Below are positions 46,534-56,606 of a DNA stretch of 64,000 nucleotides, one piece after another. The position numbers and the translations under genes were made by a program. The notes under the pieces were generated by a model. The model saw nothing but the letters and a program-made list of their open reading frames with translations, did no database searches and was not told where the DNA came from. This DNA comes from Fagopyrum homotropicum (lineage: Eukaryota; Streptophyta; Magnoliopsida; Caryophyllales; Polygonaceae). How positions within the stretch are numbered: the stretch's first letter is position 1; every line of letters starts with the position of its first letter. The DNA lies in the NCBI GenBank assembly GCA_033239125.1, contig BSWB01000001.1, forward strand, positions 142,615,981-142,679,980, in the 5' to 3' direction.

Positions 46534-46659
46534 ATACCTAAGAAAGAACCTGCAAAAGTCACTCAAGTAGAGTGGTTAGTAGACACGGGGGCAAGTGCCC
46601 CAAGAGAAAACCGTACCGGCTCGGTCTAGACCAAGCCCCCGGCAACGGCGCCAAAAACT
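46534..46659 (-). other. 5' leader and PBS of E unit 2
   Basis: PBS at 46636-46653 with one mismatch at its 5'-most plus-strand base (17/18), spacer AGTTTT, then LTR 5. Confidence 0.87.
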
Positions 46660-48423
46660 TGTTCGCTCCAAACGGTGTGTGCAAGCTTTAAATTTATAAC
46701 CCTAGACGTAAGCTTAAAACAAGGATGCGAACCCGCAATGTACGGGTCAATCGTAGTAAAAGCAAGGAATTCCAGGGGTCGATCACAGGGACTTAGTGAA
46801 ACAAAGTAGATAACGGTAAGCTTCGTAAATACTAACTTATAAAGCAATTAACACAATCAAAGATGAATAAGAAGTCAATAAAACAAACATGCAATTCTAG
46901 GGATTAAAGCATCTAGTTGTGGTTCCAACTCAAGATCTATAGATAAGCGGACAAAGCTGAGATTTTTGCATAGGGAAGGTGTTACTAAAGTGGAGTAGAT
47001 CACCGGGTAAGTCTCACTACTCACTAATCCAAAACCGTAACTCCTATTACCGGGTAAGTCTCAAGGAATCAAGATAAAGAACTATATCTTCAAACTAACA
47101 CACCATCTAAGGGAATAGAATCAACCTTTACCAGGTAAGTCTCAGACTAACTCACAAAGATGGGATGGAAGCACACTCAAACCCCAATAAAGGATAAACC
47201 TTTATTACCTACACTTATGATCTTAGGTACACAAACTAAGGAATTACCGGGTAAGTCTCATCCTAAGCTTGCATTGAACAAGAAAAAGGTGTAATAAGAA
47301 TAGGATTTGGCAAACTCTAACACTTAACTCTCAGTTTAGGATCAGATAAGTCACCTCGGTCAGAAGAATTCCACCCCGGCCGAGATGTTCATCAACTGAG
47401 CGAGATGCTTAGGGTTAAGGTTAAAGACTCGAACTTTCAGGGTCCTACTGTGATTAAGATTATTCTATCATTGTTTTTCCCACAACCTTCAGCCAATCAC
47501 CCTAGAATCACACAAGGAAATTAGCCACTCATCATCATGAAAGTATAATCAAATATATGGGAAGAAGGTGAATATTTGAACAAGAAGAATTTAATGAAAA
47601 GACTTCAATAACTGAATCAAATATCACAATAAAAGCGTTCCTTGGATAGCAATCCAACAAGAGAAGACAACAAGGAAGGGAATCTAAGATAATCTTACAA
47701 AAACCCTTCAAAAAGCTATAAAAGCTATAGTCTTCAATCTTCCTTCAACCTTCAAAAAGGTTCTTCAAATCTCCCCAACTGGAGTATGGCTGCAGCGGTG
47801 TATAAACCTTGATTGGTGTAAGCGGGATCTTCAGCCGTAAGCGAGCTGTTGGATTTGTGGAAATCCAACCCTTTTTATAGGAAAATAACCCTCCAAAGAT
47901 AAGATATCTTAGAAAGATCTTTTCCCATAAAAATAGGTAAAATATAAGATCTTCTTCCTTCCAGGAGCCAAGCCCAAAAATATAAGATCTCTTTCCAAAG
48001 ATAAAAGATCTCAGCCAAGAATAAAATATTCTCGCCGCGTCCTAGGTATTCGCCTCGGTCGAGTCGGCTTCTCTGGATCACCTCGGTCGAGATGAATCTG
48101 TAATCAACCGAGGTGAGTCACAACTGAATGTGAAATCTCTCAAAACTGGTCCAAAGTGAATCTTTAATCCATGGCTATGCTTCCTGGATGGTTCCTTATG
48201 TTCCTCAATGTAGCTCCAATGTCTCCATAGCTCCTTTTGCTCCTTTTCGATGCAAAACGCGCCATTTTACCTACGATTACAACAAAACTAGGTGTAGACC
48301 TCGATTCTCGCAAAGGTAGATGAAATGGTAATATAATCACATAATATACATACAAACATGCAGATTATGAAAGATAAAACGTCCAAACAAACCCCAAAAT
48401 ATAGACTATAATTCATGCTATCA
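46660..48423 (-). repeat. LTR 5 of E (5' LTR of unit 2)
   Basis: 1764 bp, TGTTCG to CTATCA, bordered on the right by GTCCT (48424-48428), the partner of 6602-6606. Confidence 0.94.
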
Positions 48424-49396
48424 GTCCTACTGTGATTAAGATCATTCTATCATTGTTTTTCCCACAACCTTCAGCCAATCACCCTAGAATCACACAAAGA
48501 GATTAGTCACTCATCATCATGAAAGTATTAATCAAGTATATGGGAAGAAAGTGAATATTTGAACAAGAAGAATTTAATGAAAAGACTTCAATAACTTAAT
48601 CAAATATCACAACAAAGGGTTCCTTGGATAGAAATCCAACAAGGTAAGACAACAAGGAAGGGAATCTAAGATAATCTTACAAAAACCCTTCAAAAGCTAT
48701 AAAAGCTAAAATCTTCCTTCTTCAACCTTCAAAAAGGTTCTTCAAATCTCCCAACTGGAGTATGGCTGCTGCGGTGTATAAACCCTGATCGGTGGTATAG
48801 CCTCCTCTGGATTTGTGGGAATTGAAATCCGACCCTTTTTATAGGAAAAATACCCTCCAAAGATAAGATATCTTAGAAAGATCTCTTCCCATAAAAATAG
48901 GTATAATATATTATCTAGCAAATCTTCTTCCTTCCAGGAGCCAAGCCCAAAAATATAAGATCTCTTTCCAAAGATAAAAGATCTCAGCCAAGAATAAAAT
49001 ATTCTCGCCGCGTCCCAGGTGTTCGCCTCGGTCAAGTCGACTTCTCTGGATCACCTCGGTCGAGGTGACTCTGTAGTCAACCGAGGTGAGTCACAACTGA
49101 ATGTGAGATCTCTCAAATCTGGTCCAAAGTGAATCTTTAATTCATGGCTATGCTTCCTGGATGTTTCCTTATGTTCCTGAATGTAGCTCCAATGACTCCA
49201 TAGCTCCTTTTGCTCCTTTTTGATGCAAAACGTGCCATTTTACCTACGATTACAACAAAACTAGGTGCAGACCTCGATTCCCGCAAAGGTAGATGAAATG
49301 GTAATATAATCACATAATATACATACAAACATGCAGATTATTGAAGATAAAACGTCCAAACAAACCCCAAAATATAGACTATAATTCATGTTATCA
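48424..49396 (-). repeat. 5' LTR of element D, second segment
   Basis: Resumes the LTR sequence broken at 6606 (ACTGTGATTAAGATCATTC) and ends GTTATCA. More diverged than the E LTRs. GTCAC (49397-49401) is the likely target duplication of D in ORF-1 of element H. Confidence 0.92.
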
Positions 49397-50117
49397 GTCA
49401 CCGATCCTCCACAACAAATATCTCCCTTGGACTTGCCCTTTATCTTGTGCAAGTCCTCAACCAGCATCCCTCCAAAGTCAGGAACTCCACCTTTAACCAT
49501 ACAAAACATGCTCAAAAGCTCCCCTTGTCGGACCTTCTGAGGCGTCTCAGTACGCGCCAGAAGTGTCTCACTGAATATCCTATGAGCAAGACGGAAAGCT
49601 AGGTGGAAGATGATGCGCTCTCTAGAATCTTCAAGTCTCCACCTGTCACTATGCTCCACTACATGGGCTATCTCGCCCCAAAAATCTCAAGCGACGGCTC
49701 GTGAAGGAAAATCAAAGACGCTGGGGGTAGGGGAACCAAATTATCCTTACACTGGTCCATTGGTACTATGTAGTTCCGGTTCAGCAACCGGTACTTGATG
49801 TTGTTCCTCTCAGGCACGTGAGTGACAGAACTCACAAACTCCATGGTCGGCTCTAAGTAGGCCGGCGCTCGAATCTCCATGAACTCCTCCAGTCCCACCA
49901 TGGAGATCATCTTACTCAAGTCCTCTGCCACGTGGAGGCACTCGAAGGCAGCAACATCTAAAAATCGCGGGGCAACAATGGGATGCCCACAAATACGGTC
50001 AAAGTCGGCCTGGTGACGCTCATGGATCACCGGTATAGTAGGATGAGATGCAGAAGAAGGAGAAGAACTACTTGGTCTATCTCTCAAGACCAACTAGTGA
50101 TCTGATCGACTGCTCAT
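49397..50117 (-). pseudogene. ATHILA ORF-1-like gene of element H, N-terminal part, decayed
   Basis: Minus strand from ATG 50117. A stop follows seven codons (MSSRSDH), then LRDRPSSSSP, VIHERHQADFDRI, APRFLDVAAFECL and EFVSSVTHVP, then a frameshift near 49760, and IFSETLLARTETPQKVRQGEL in the shifted frame up to the D insertion. This is the most diverged ORF-1 copy in the window. Confidence 0.85.
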
Positions 50118-50923
50118 GATTCTGACAGATGAACACCTCGGTTGCCTTGACAATCACCTCGGCGAGACACAGCCGACCGGACCGAGGCGAAGTGTTGTTC
50201 GATCGAACTCTTTGATTTTCCAGTTATTTTCCCCCAAATCACTACCAAATGCTTCCTATGGGGTACTTATATCCTTTTTAGCAATAATAATCGGCAACAA
50301 GAGCCGAATCTGTCCTAAATCAGTGAAAGAAAGAAGAGTTAGGGTTTTCGAACGAAATACCCAGATTCTGCAGATTCGGAGCGTTTTCTTTGCTGATTGA
50401 TGCTTGGAAACCGATCCTCTTGCTTCCTCCGGTGAAATCGAACCAAAATCGTGGAAAACGAGCAAGAAACGAGGAAACGAGGCTAGGGCACCGCCGCGGT
50501 CGAGGCTTGTTGTGGGAGGGAAAATGAGGAGAGAGAGAAAAGCCGTCTCGCCTTTTATACCCTTCTCTGAATTTGATTTCACCTCGGTCGAGGTGGTTTG
50601 GACCGAGGTGTCTGACTGGATGTCAGACCTAGTCGCCTCGGTTGCCCCAAGAACATCTCGGTCGAGGTGTTGTGACAGCAACCGAGATGTGTCTCAGTTA
50701 AACTTTGTCTTCTCAATTTCTTGAACTTCTGTCCTTCAAGTGTAGCTCCTGAGTTGTGATCCTTCCTTAGAAAGTACCTGGTTTCTGTTTAGAGGATGCC
50801 AAAAGCAAAGCAAAGAAAACTATCTAAAACTAAGCTAAAAAAAAGGGAAAAAGAAAGCAATACCTTGGGTTGCCTCCCAAGAAGCGCTTGATTTAAGGTC
50901 GCTAGCTGGACCGTACATCATTC
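50118..50923 (-). promoter_or_regulatory. Spacer between integrase and ORF-1 of element H
   Basis: Non-coding. Reading on the minus strand: hairpin CTTGGG-AGGCAA-CCCAAG (50864-50881), motif cluster (about 50575-50690, including CTCGGTCGAGGTG twice), TATA box (50553-50559), then a leader of about 436 bp to the ORF-1 ATG. Same layout as in E and C although the sequence is diverged. Confidence 0.6.
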
Positions 50924-51268
50924 CTAAACAAGGTATAGCGGCGCAATCTCCTCATCCTGGACTTCTGGTCGGTACTTCTTTAGCCTATGACCGTTGACCT
51001 TAAAGCTTCCGCTTGTTTCTCCCCAAATCTCAATTGTACCATAGGGGAAAACATTTTTCACAACGTAAGGTCCTGTCCATCTAGATTTCAACTTACCTGG
51101 AAAGAGGCGGAGGCGGGAGTTGAAGAGTAGAACTAGATCTCCTTCTTTGAATTCCTTAGTAATGATATGCTTGTCATGCCAACTCTTCGTTCTTTCCTTG
51201 TAGATTTTGGCATTCTCATAAGCGTTTAAGCGCAACTCTTCCAACTCATTGATGTCTAATAGTCTCAT
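50924..51268 (-). pseudogene. Integrase C-terminal fragment of element H
   Basis: About 113 residues aligning with the end of B1 integrase: LLDINELEELRLNAYENAKI, SRLRLFPGKLKSRWTGPYVV, VNGHRLKKY, ending YLV and TAG. It is cut at 51260-51268, where LTR sequence follows. It shows that a family A relative once had integrase between RNase H and the post-pol hairpin, and marks what E and C have lost. Confidence 0.88.
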
Positions 51269-52424
51269 CCTAGGTTTGCATTGAACTAGGACAGGTGTAA
51301 CAAGAATAGGATTTGGAAAACTTAAACATTTAACTTCAGAATAGATTCAGGAAAGGTTCACCTCATTCAGTCAGATTCCACCTCGGCCGAGATGTTCAAC
51401 GACTGAGCGAGGTGTTTTAGGGTTAAGATAAAGACTCGAGCTTTCAGGGTCCTGCTGGGATTAAGATCATTCTATCATCGTCTTCCCACAACTTCCAGCC
51501 AATCATCCTAGAATCGCATAAGAAACTTAGCCAACAATCATCATGATTACAATAATCAAATTAATGGAAAAGGAATCAATTTTCGAACAAGAAAACCTTA
51601 AGAAAAATGTCTCAATAACTGAATCAAATAACAAACAAACTACGTTCCTCAAGTCAAAAATCAACAAAGACAATAATCCAAAAGACAATCTAAGAAAGTC
51701 TTACAAACTCCTTCAAAGAGCAACTCCAACTATGATTCCTTCCTTCCTTGAACTTCAATCTTCAATACTTCCTTCAATTCTTCCTTCAAACTCTCAAAAA
51801 ATACTCCAGAAAATCCTTGATCCGAAGATGGGTGATCCGTAGATAATCTAACCCTTTATATAGGAGAATTATCTTTCAAAGATAAAATATCTTAAAAAGA
51901 TAATTTCCTATAAAATATATCTCTCTCTCAAAATAAATCATCTAGAAATAATATCTTCCTTCCACAAATCAATCCAAAAATATAAGATATCTTCTTTCCA
52001 AAAATAAAAGATCTCAGCCAAAAATATAGATCTCGCCGGCAACAGGGTGTTCGCCTCGGTTGGGACGCTCCTCAAGATCACCTCGGTCGAGGTGGCACTG
52101 TAGCTGACCGAGGTAAATCTCAACTGAATGTGAAATCTCTCAAATCTGGTCCAAAGTAAATCTTATTAATCATTTCCATGCTTCCTGAGATCTTCCTTAA
52201 GCTCCAGAATGTAGCTCCAATGACTCCTTAGCTCTTTTAGCTCCATTTCGATGCAAAACGTGTCATTTTACCTACAATTACAACGAAACTAGGTGTAGAC
52301 CTCGATTCCCACAAAGGTAGATGAAACAACAATATAATTGCATAATATACATCGATACATGCAGATTATTGAAGATAAAACGTCTAAACTAGCCTCGAAA
52401 TATAGACAATAATACATGCTATCA
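51260..52424 (-). repeat. 5' LTR of element H, truncated
   Basis: Starts inside the LTR at AGTCTCATCC, a stretch found in the LTR and overlapping the integrase end, then runs to ATGCTATCA at 52424. Leader, PBS, gag, protease, RT and RNase H of H are deleted between the two. GAAAC at 52425-52429 may be the target duplication. Confidence 0.85.
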
Positions 52425-53220
52425 GAAACATTAACCCACCAAATGAACTTTGCATTGGCACAAGACTACTGTGTAAATCATTCTAGCGAAATTTAATTCT
52501 ATGTGAAATAACAACATGATACCATAAAGGAGAAGAAGCATTCATACCCCGCATACCTTTACGTCCTTTAAACACTAAATATCCATTCTCGTTTCAGAGG
52601 AAACAATTTCCGTTAAAATTGTGCTTCGAGATGACAATTAAAAAAGCTCAAGGTCAAACACTTGAACAAATATGCTTGTATCTACGCCAATCATGCTTTG
52701 AACATGATCAATTATCTGTTGCCCTGTCAAGAGCAAGGCAAAGAAAAAACTTGCACATCTTCACGACCAAAAAGGACACACCAGAAGATGCACTACATTG
52801 AAATTTTACAAAGAGCAAACATCTGTCCAACTTGACCTCCGTGCTAGGTAAAAAATTTTGACTAAATAAGGGAGAAAAACACCACCTAACATACAAATTT
52901 AACTCTCAATAACAAACTAACTTCTAGCGCCTTCATGCAGTGTTAGAAGCAATCACCCAAAGAAGGGAAAACTAGGGACATCCCAAACAACAGGCGCCGA
53001 GAACAATCTCTCTCATTAACTGGAAAAAAAAACACCGGTGTCGCTTTGAAATCACAACAACGCGTTCACATGTTTCATTCCGGCTCCATCAGTTGCTTGT
53101 CTACACTAAAACAACAGGAAAAATGGCTCAGCAACATCGGTACTTTAAAATTTCCACAAAAATACTACGGCACCAAAATAGTATACCGGCGCGCGTGTTA
53201 TGAATGCGCGGCTCCGCTAG
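52425..53220 (+). mobile_element. Helitron, 3' terminal part
   Basis: Contains the end of a Helitron helicase gene and a terminal structure matching Helitrons: a GC-rich inverted repeat CGCGC / GCGCG with an 11-nt loop near 53190-53210, six bases, then CTAG at 53217-53220, followed by T. The 5' part, displaced by H, would lie left of the window. Confidence 0.82.
52438..52801 (+). pseudogene. Helitron Pif1-like helicase, C-terminal remnant
   Basis: The in-frame reading has stops before base 52560, then FQRKQFPLKLCFEMTIKKAQ, GQTLEQICLYL and LSVALSRARQRKNLHIFTTK. These match the last helicase motifs (T-I-x-K-x-Q-G-Q-T-L and V-A-L-S-R) of Helitron Rep/helicase proteins. Upstream PPNELCIGTRLLCKSF and FIPRIPLRP also fit that family. 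In-frame stops show it is dead. Confidence 0.85.
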
Positions 53221-53597
53221 TTTAATAAAAGGACAATTCATCTTTTGGATGGTAATTATAAAAACCGCAAAACATTATGTAATGTAATAAATGAATTGCT
53301 ATTCAAAGCTTCTCTAAGTAAGTTTCTAGGGATTCGAATTGCTTTAAAAAATGTGTGTTCTTTGTCCCATAACGGGAGTTCTGATAATCCTTCTAACCAT
53401 TCACACAAAAATCTGTTGATGGGACCTTCACGGTCGGATTTCCTAATGGTGGGCTTTTCTACCTTCTCTTTACATGCTAATCACGGTCCTATTTACAAAG
53501 AAAGATGTAATGTTCATTTAGAAAGTGCTCTAAAAAACAATTAACAATGAATCATAGAGTTTCTTTATTTCATGTTTGGTCCGATGGTTTGGGATAC
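53221..53597 (+). other. 377 bp with no recognised content
   Basis: AT-rich sequence between the Helitron end and the copia LTR. It contains a 99-codon reading (53245-53544) I cannot place in any family. It could be an old repeat or original host DNA. Confidence 0.4.
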
Positions 53598-53803
53598 TGT
53601 TGGATAATACTGATGCTAGAACAGCCGTTAGATAGTCCCTAGAATAATTTAATAGACATGTTATTATTAGTTTCTATTAGTTTATTCCCTAGAACATTTA
53701 TTATGTGAGTTCCTAGGTAGAGTTGGTGAACTTCTTTTCTGTAAATTTTAAATAGAGGCTTTTGTCTAGCAATAGAACTTCACTTTTTCATCATTCTCTC
53801 TCA
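53598..53803 (+). repeat. Short Ty1/copia-type LTR (206 bp), probable
   Basis: TGTTGGATAATAC to CTCTCTCA, with a TATA-like TTAAATAGAGG near its 3' part. It is followed at once by TAGCATCAGATC, which matches 9 of 12 bases of the usual copia initiator-Met PBS (TGGTATCAGAGC). GATAC precedes it. Confidence 0.65.
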
Positions 53804-53909
53804 TAGCATCAGATCAACCCTAGAGAGTTGCTTATTCTTCCTTCTTCTTTGGCTGCCACCTTTGCTGCCAACTCTTAAGTTTCTCACCACTGCAATATAT
53901 GGTCACCTA

Positions 53910-54742
53910 TGGAGAAAGAAGAAGGAACCGATTTCACCGCCACAAATTTCAACCGCTCAACTCTACCTCTTATTCAAACTTCTTATAGGCTCAATGGAAA
54001 AATTATCGTATATGGGCCGAAGTTGTTAAGGCGTGCCTCACAGGCAGTGACAAGGATGACCACCTCTTTCTTGATCCTCCAGCGATGACAGATCCCACCA
54101 TTAAGCTATGGACTCGTGATGATTCAATCATCAAGTCTTGGTTGTGGGCTTCCATGGATTCCAATATTGGGTTCAATTATATCTTTCTTCCAACTGTCAA
54201 AGACATTTGGAGCTTTCTGAAGCGTTCTTATGGCAAGGCTCAAGATGCAGCTGCTCTTTTTGAACTCTCTGTGAAGGTCTACTCAACCAAGCAAGGATCG
54301 ATGACCGTTTCTGAATACGCTACTGTTCTGCAGAATCTATGGCAGGAAATCACAATCTCTCGTACTGAAGAATTCTGATGAGCAAGAATTATTGTGTACG
54401 TCAATTGACAACAATTGCTCATACATATTTCTTGTTGGCTTGAATCCGGAGTTCGATCAAGTACGGCTTCAAGTTCTAGGTACCAAACCTCTCCCATCCT
54501 TGGAAGAAAATATTGCTACTATTAGGATGGAGGAAACTCGTCGAGGTATCATGCTCCATCCACAAATAACAAATTCTGAGAATATGGCCCTTCTTTCAAA
54601 ATCTGGGAAGAAAGATATTAATGATCTTTGGTGCACCCATTGTAAGAAATCTAGACACACCAAGGAGAGATGCTGGGAACTTGTTGGCAGACCTCATAAC
54701 CGAGATTGGGGAAAGAAGAATTCTTCAAACTCCTTCGGCGAA
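53910..54742 (+). pseudogene. Ty1/copia gag, frameshifted and cut by element C
   Basis: Starts MEKEEGTDFTATNF. A frameshift near 54000 precedes WAEVVKACLTG, SWLWASMDSNIG and FLKRSYGKAQD. Stops follow EEF at 54376, then LVGLNPEFDQVRLQVLGTKP and the zinc knuckle CTHCKKSRHTKERC in another frame. The order and motifs are those of copia gag polyproteins. It ends where C is inserted after GCGAA (54738-54742). Confidence 0.85.
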
Positions 54743-56480
54743 TGATAGCATGAATTATAGTCTATATTTTGGGGTTTGTTTGAACGTTTTATCTTCAATA
54801 ATCTGCATGTTTGTATGTACATTATGTGATTTTACTGCCATTTCATCTACCTTTGCGAGAATCGAGGTCTACACCTAGTTTCGTTGTAATTGCAGGTAAT
54901 ATGGTACGTTTTGCATCAAAAAGGAGCAAAAGAAGTCAAGAGTCATTTGGAGCTACATCCAGGAAGCATAGCCATGGATTAAGGATTTACTTTGGGCCAG
55001 TTTTGAGAGATTTCACATTCAGTTGTGACTCACCTCGGTTGACCAGAGATTCATCTCGACCGAGGTGATCCAGAGACGCCGACTCGACCGAGGCGAAAAC
55101 CTAGGACGCGGCGAGAATATTTTATTCTTGAAGGAGATCTTTTAAACTTGGAAAGTAATCTTATATTTTTGGGCTGAGCTCTTGGAAGGAAGGAGATATG
55201 CAGAATCATATATTTTACCTATATTTATGGGAGAATATCTTTCTAAGATTTATTATCTTTGGAGGGTTATTTTCCTATAAAAAGGGTTGGATTTTCCACA
55301 AATCAAAGGAGTGCTTAGACCCCGTTTACACCGAAAAATACGCAGCAGCAGCCTACTCCAAGTTGGGAGATTTGAAGAACCTTTTTGAAGGTTGAAGAAA
55401 GATTGAAGTTCATAGCTTTTATAGCTTTATTGAAGGGGTTTTGTAAGATTGTCTTCAATTCCCTTAATTGTTGTCTTGTCTTGTTGGATTATTATCCAAA
55501 GAACGCTTTGTTGTGATATTTGATTCAGTTATTGAAGTCTTTTCATTAAATTCTTCTTTGTTCAAATATTCACCTTCTTCCTATATATTTTAATACTTTC
55601 ATTATGATGATGAGTGGCTAATTTCCTTGTGTGATTCTAGGGTGATTGGCTGAAGGTTGTGGGAAAAACAATGATAGAAAAATCTTAGATTCCAGTAGGA
55701 TCCTGAAAGTTCGAGTCTTTAATCTTAACCCTAAGCATCTCGCTCGGTTGATGAACATCTCGGCCGGGGTGGAATTCTTCTGACCGAGGTGACTTATTTG
55801 ATCCGTAACTGAGAGTTAAGTGTTAGAGTTTGCCAAATCCTATCCTTATTACACCTTCCTGGTTCAAAGCAAGCTTAGGATGAGACTTACCCGGTAATTC
55901 CTTAGTTTGTGTATCAACGATCATAAGTGTAGGTAATAAAGGTTTATCCTTTATTGGGGTTTGAGTGTGCTTCCATCCCATCTTCGTGAGTTAGCCTGAG
56001 ACTTACCCGGTAAAGGTTGATTCTATCCCCTTAGATGGTGTGTTAGTTTGAGGTTATAGTTCTTTATCTTAATTCCTTGAGACTTACCCGGTAATAGGAG
56101 TTGCGGTTTAGGATTAGTATGTAGTGAGACTTACCCGGTGATCTACTCCACTTAGTAACACCTTCCCCACACAAAAATCTCAGCTTTGTCCGCTTATCTA
56201 TAGATCTTGAGTTGGAACCACAACTAGATGCTTTAATCCCTAGAATTACATGCTTGCTTATTTGACATCTTATTCATCTTTGATTGTGTTAATCGCTCTT
56301 GTGGTTAGAACTAACGTAGCATACTGTGTTGACTTTGTTTCACCGAGTCCCTGTGATCGACCCCTGAAATTTTCTTGCTTTTACTACGATTGACCCGTAC
56401 ACTGCGGGTTCGCATCCTTGTTTTAAGCTTAAGTCTAGGGTTATAAATTTAAAGCTTGCACACACCGTTTGGAGCGAACA
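54743..56480 (+). repeat. 5' LTR of element C (1738 bp)
   Basis: TGATAGCATG to GAGCGAACA. Motif sites CTCGACCGAG at 55055-55064 and 55083-55092 upstream of TATA (55276-55284), and a second cluster at 55737-55793. Four GAGACTTACCCGGT copies between about 55880 and 56140. Confidence 0.94.
55276..55284 (+). promoter_or_regulatory. Probable LTR TATA box of C
   Basis: CTATAAAAA, about 530 bp into the LTR, 185-220 bp downstream of the U3 motif sites and 461 bp upstream of the second cluster. Confidence 0.58.
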
Positions 56481-56606
56481 AGTTTTTGGCGCCGTTGCCG
56501 GGGATTTGGTCTAGACCGAGTCGGTACGGTTTGCTCTTGTGGCATTTGCCCCGTTTTGTCTAACCACTCTACTTGAGTGACTTTTTTCAGGTTCTTTCTT
56601 AGGTGT
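56481..56606 (+). other. 5' leader and PBS of element C
   Basis: tRNA-Asp PBS at 56487-56504 (18/18) after spacer AGTTTT. Leader to the gag ATG is non-coding. Confidence 0.9.

Larger units (their letters stand above)
6607..48423 (-). mobile_element. Element E: tandem Athila-like array LTR-internal-LTR-internal-LTR
   Basis: Three LTRs of equal length (1764 bp) and nearly identical sequence at 6607-8370, 29957-31720 and 46660-48423 flank two homologous internal regions. LTR 2 is bordered by a PBS on its left and a PPT on its right, so it serves both units. The whole array is flanked by GTCCT (6602-6606 and 48424-48428), and D's LTR reads straight across when the array is removed. This indicates one insertion followed by unequal recombination between LTRs. 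Later insertions: B1 and a solo LTR in unit 1, element I in unit 2. Confidence 0.9.

Noticed and set aside
6607..48423. Two independent insertions of the same family side by side
   Set aside because: No target duplication surrounds the central LTR, both units share private mutations and the AACCC insertion, and one GTCCT pair flanks the whole array.
53245..53544. Possible host gene of 99 codons
   Set aside because: No recognisable motif, no splice or promoter context, AT-rich; kept only as unassigned sequence.
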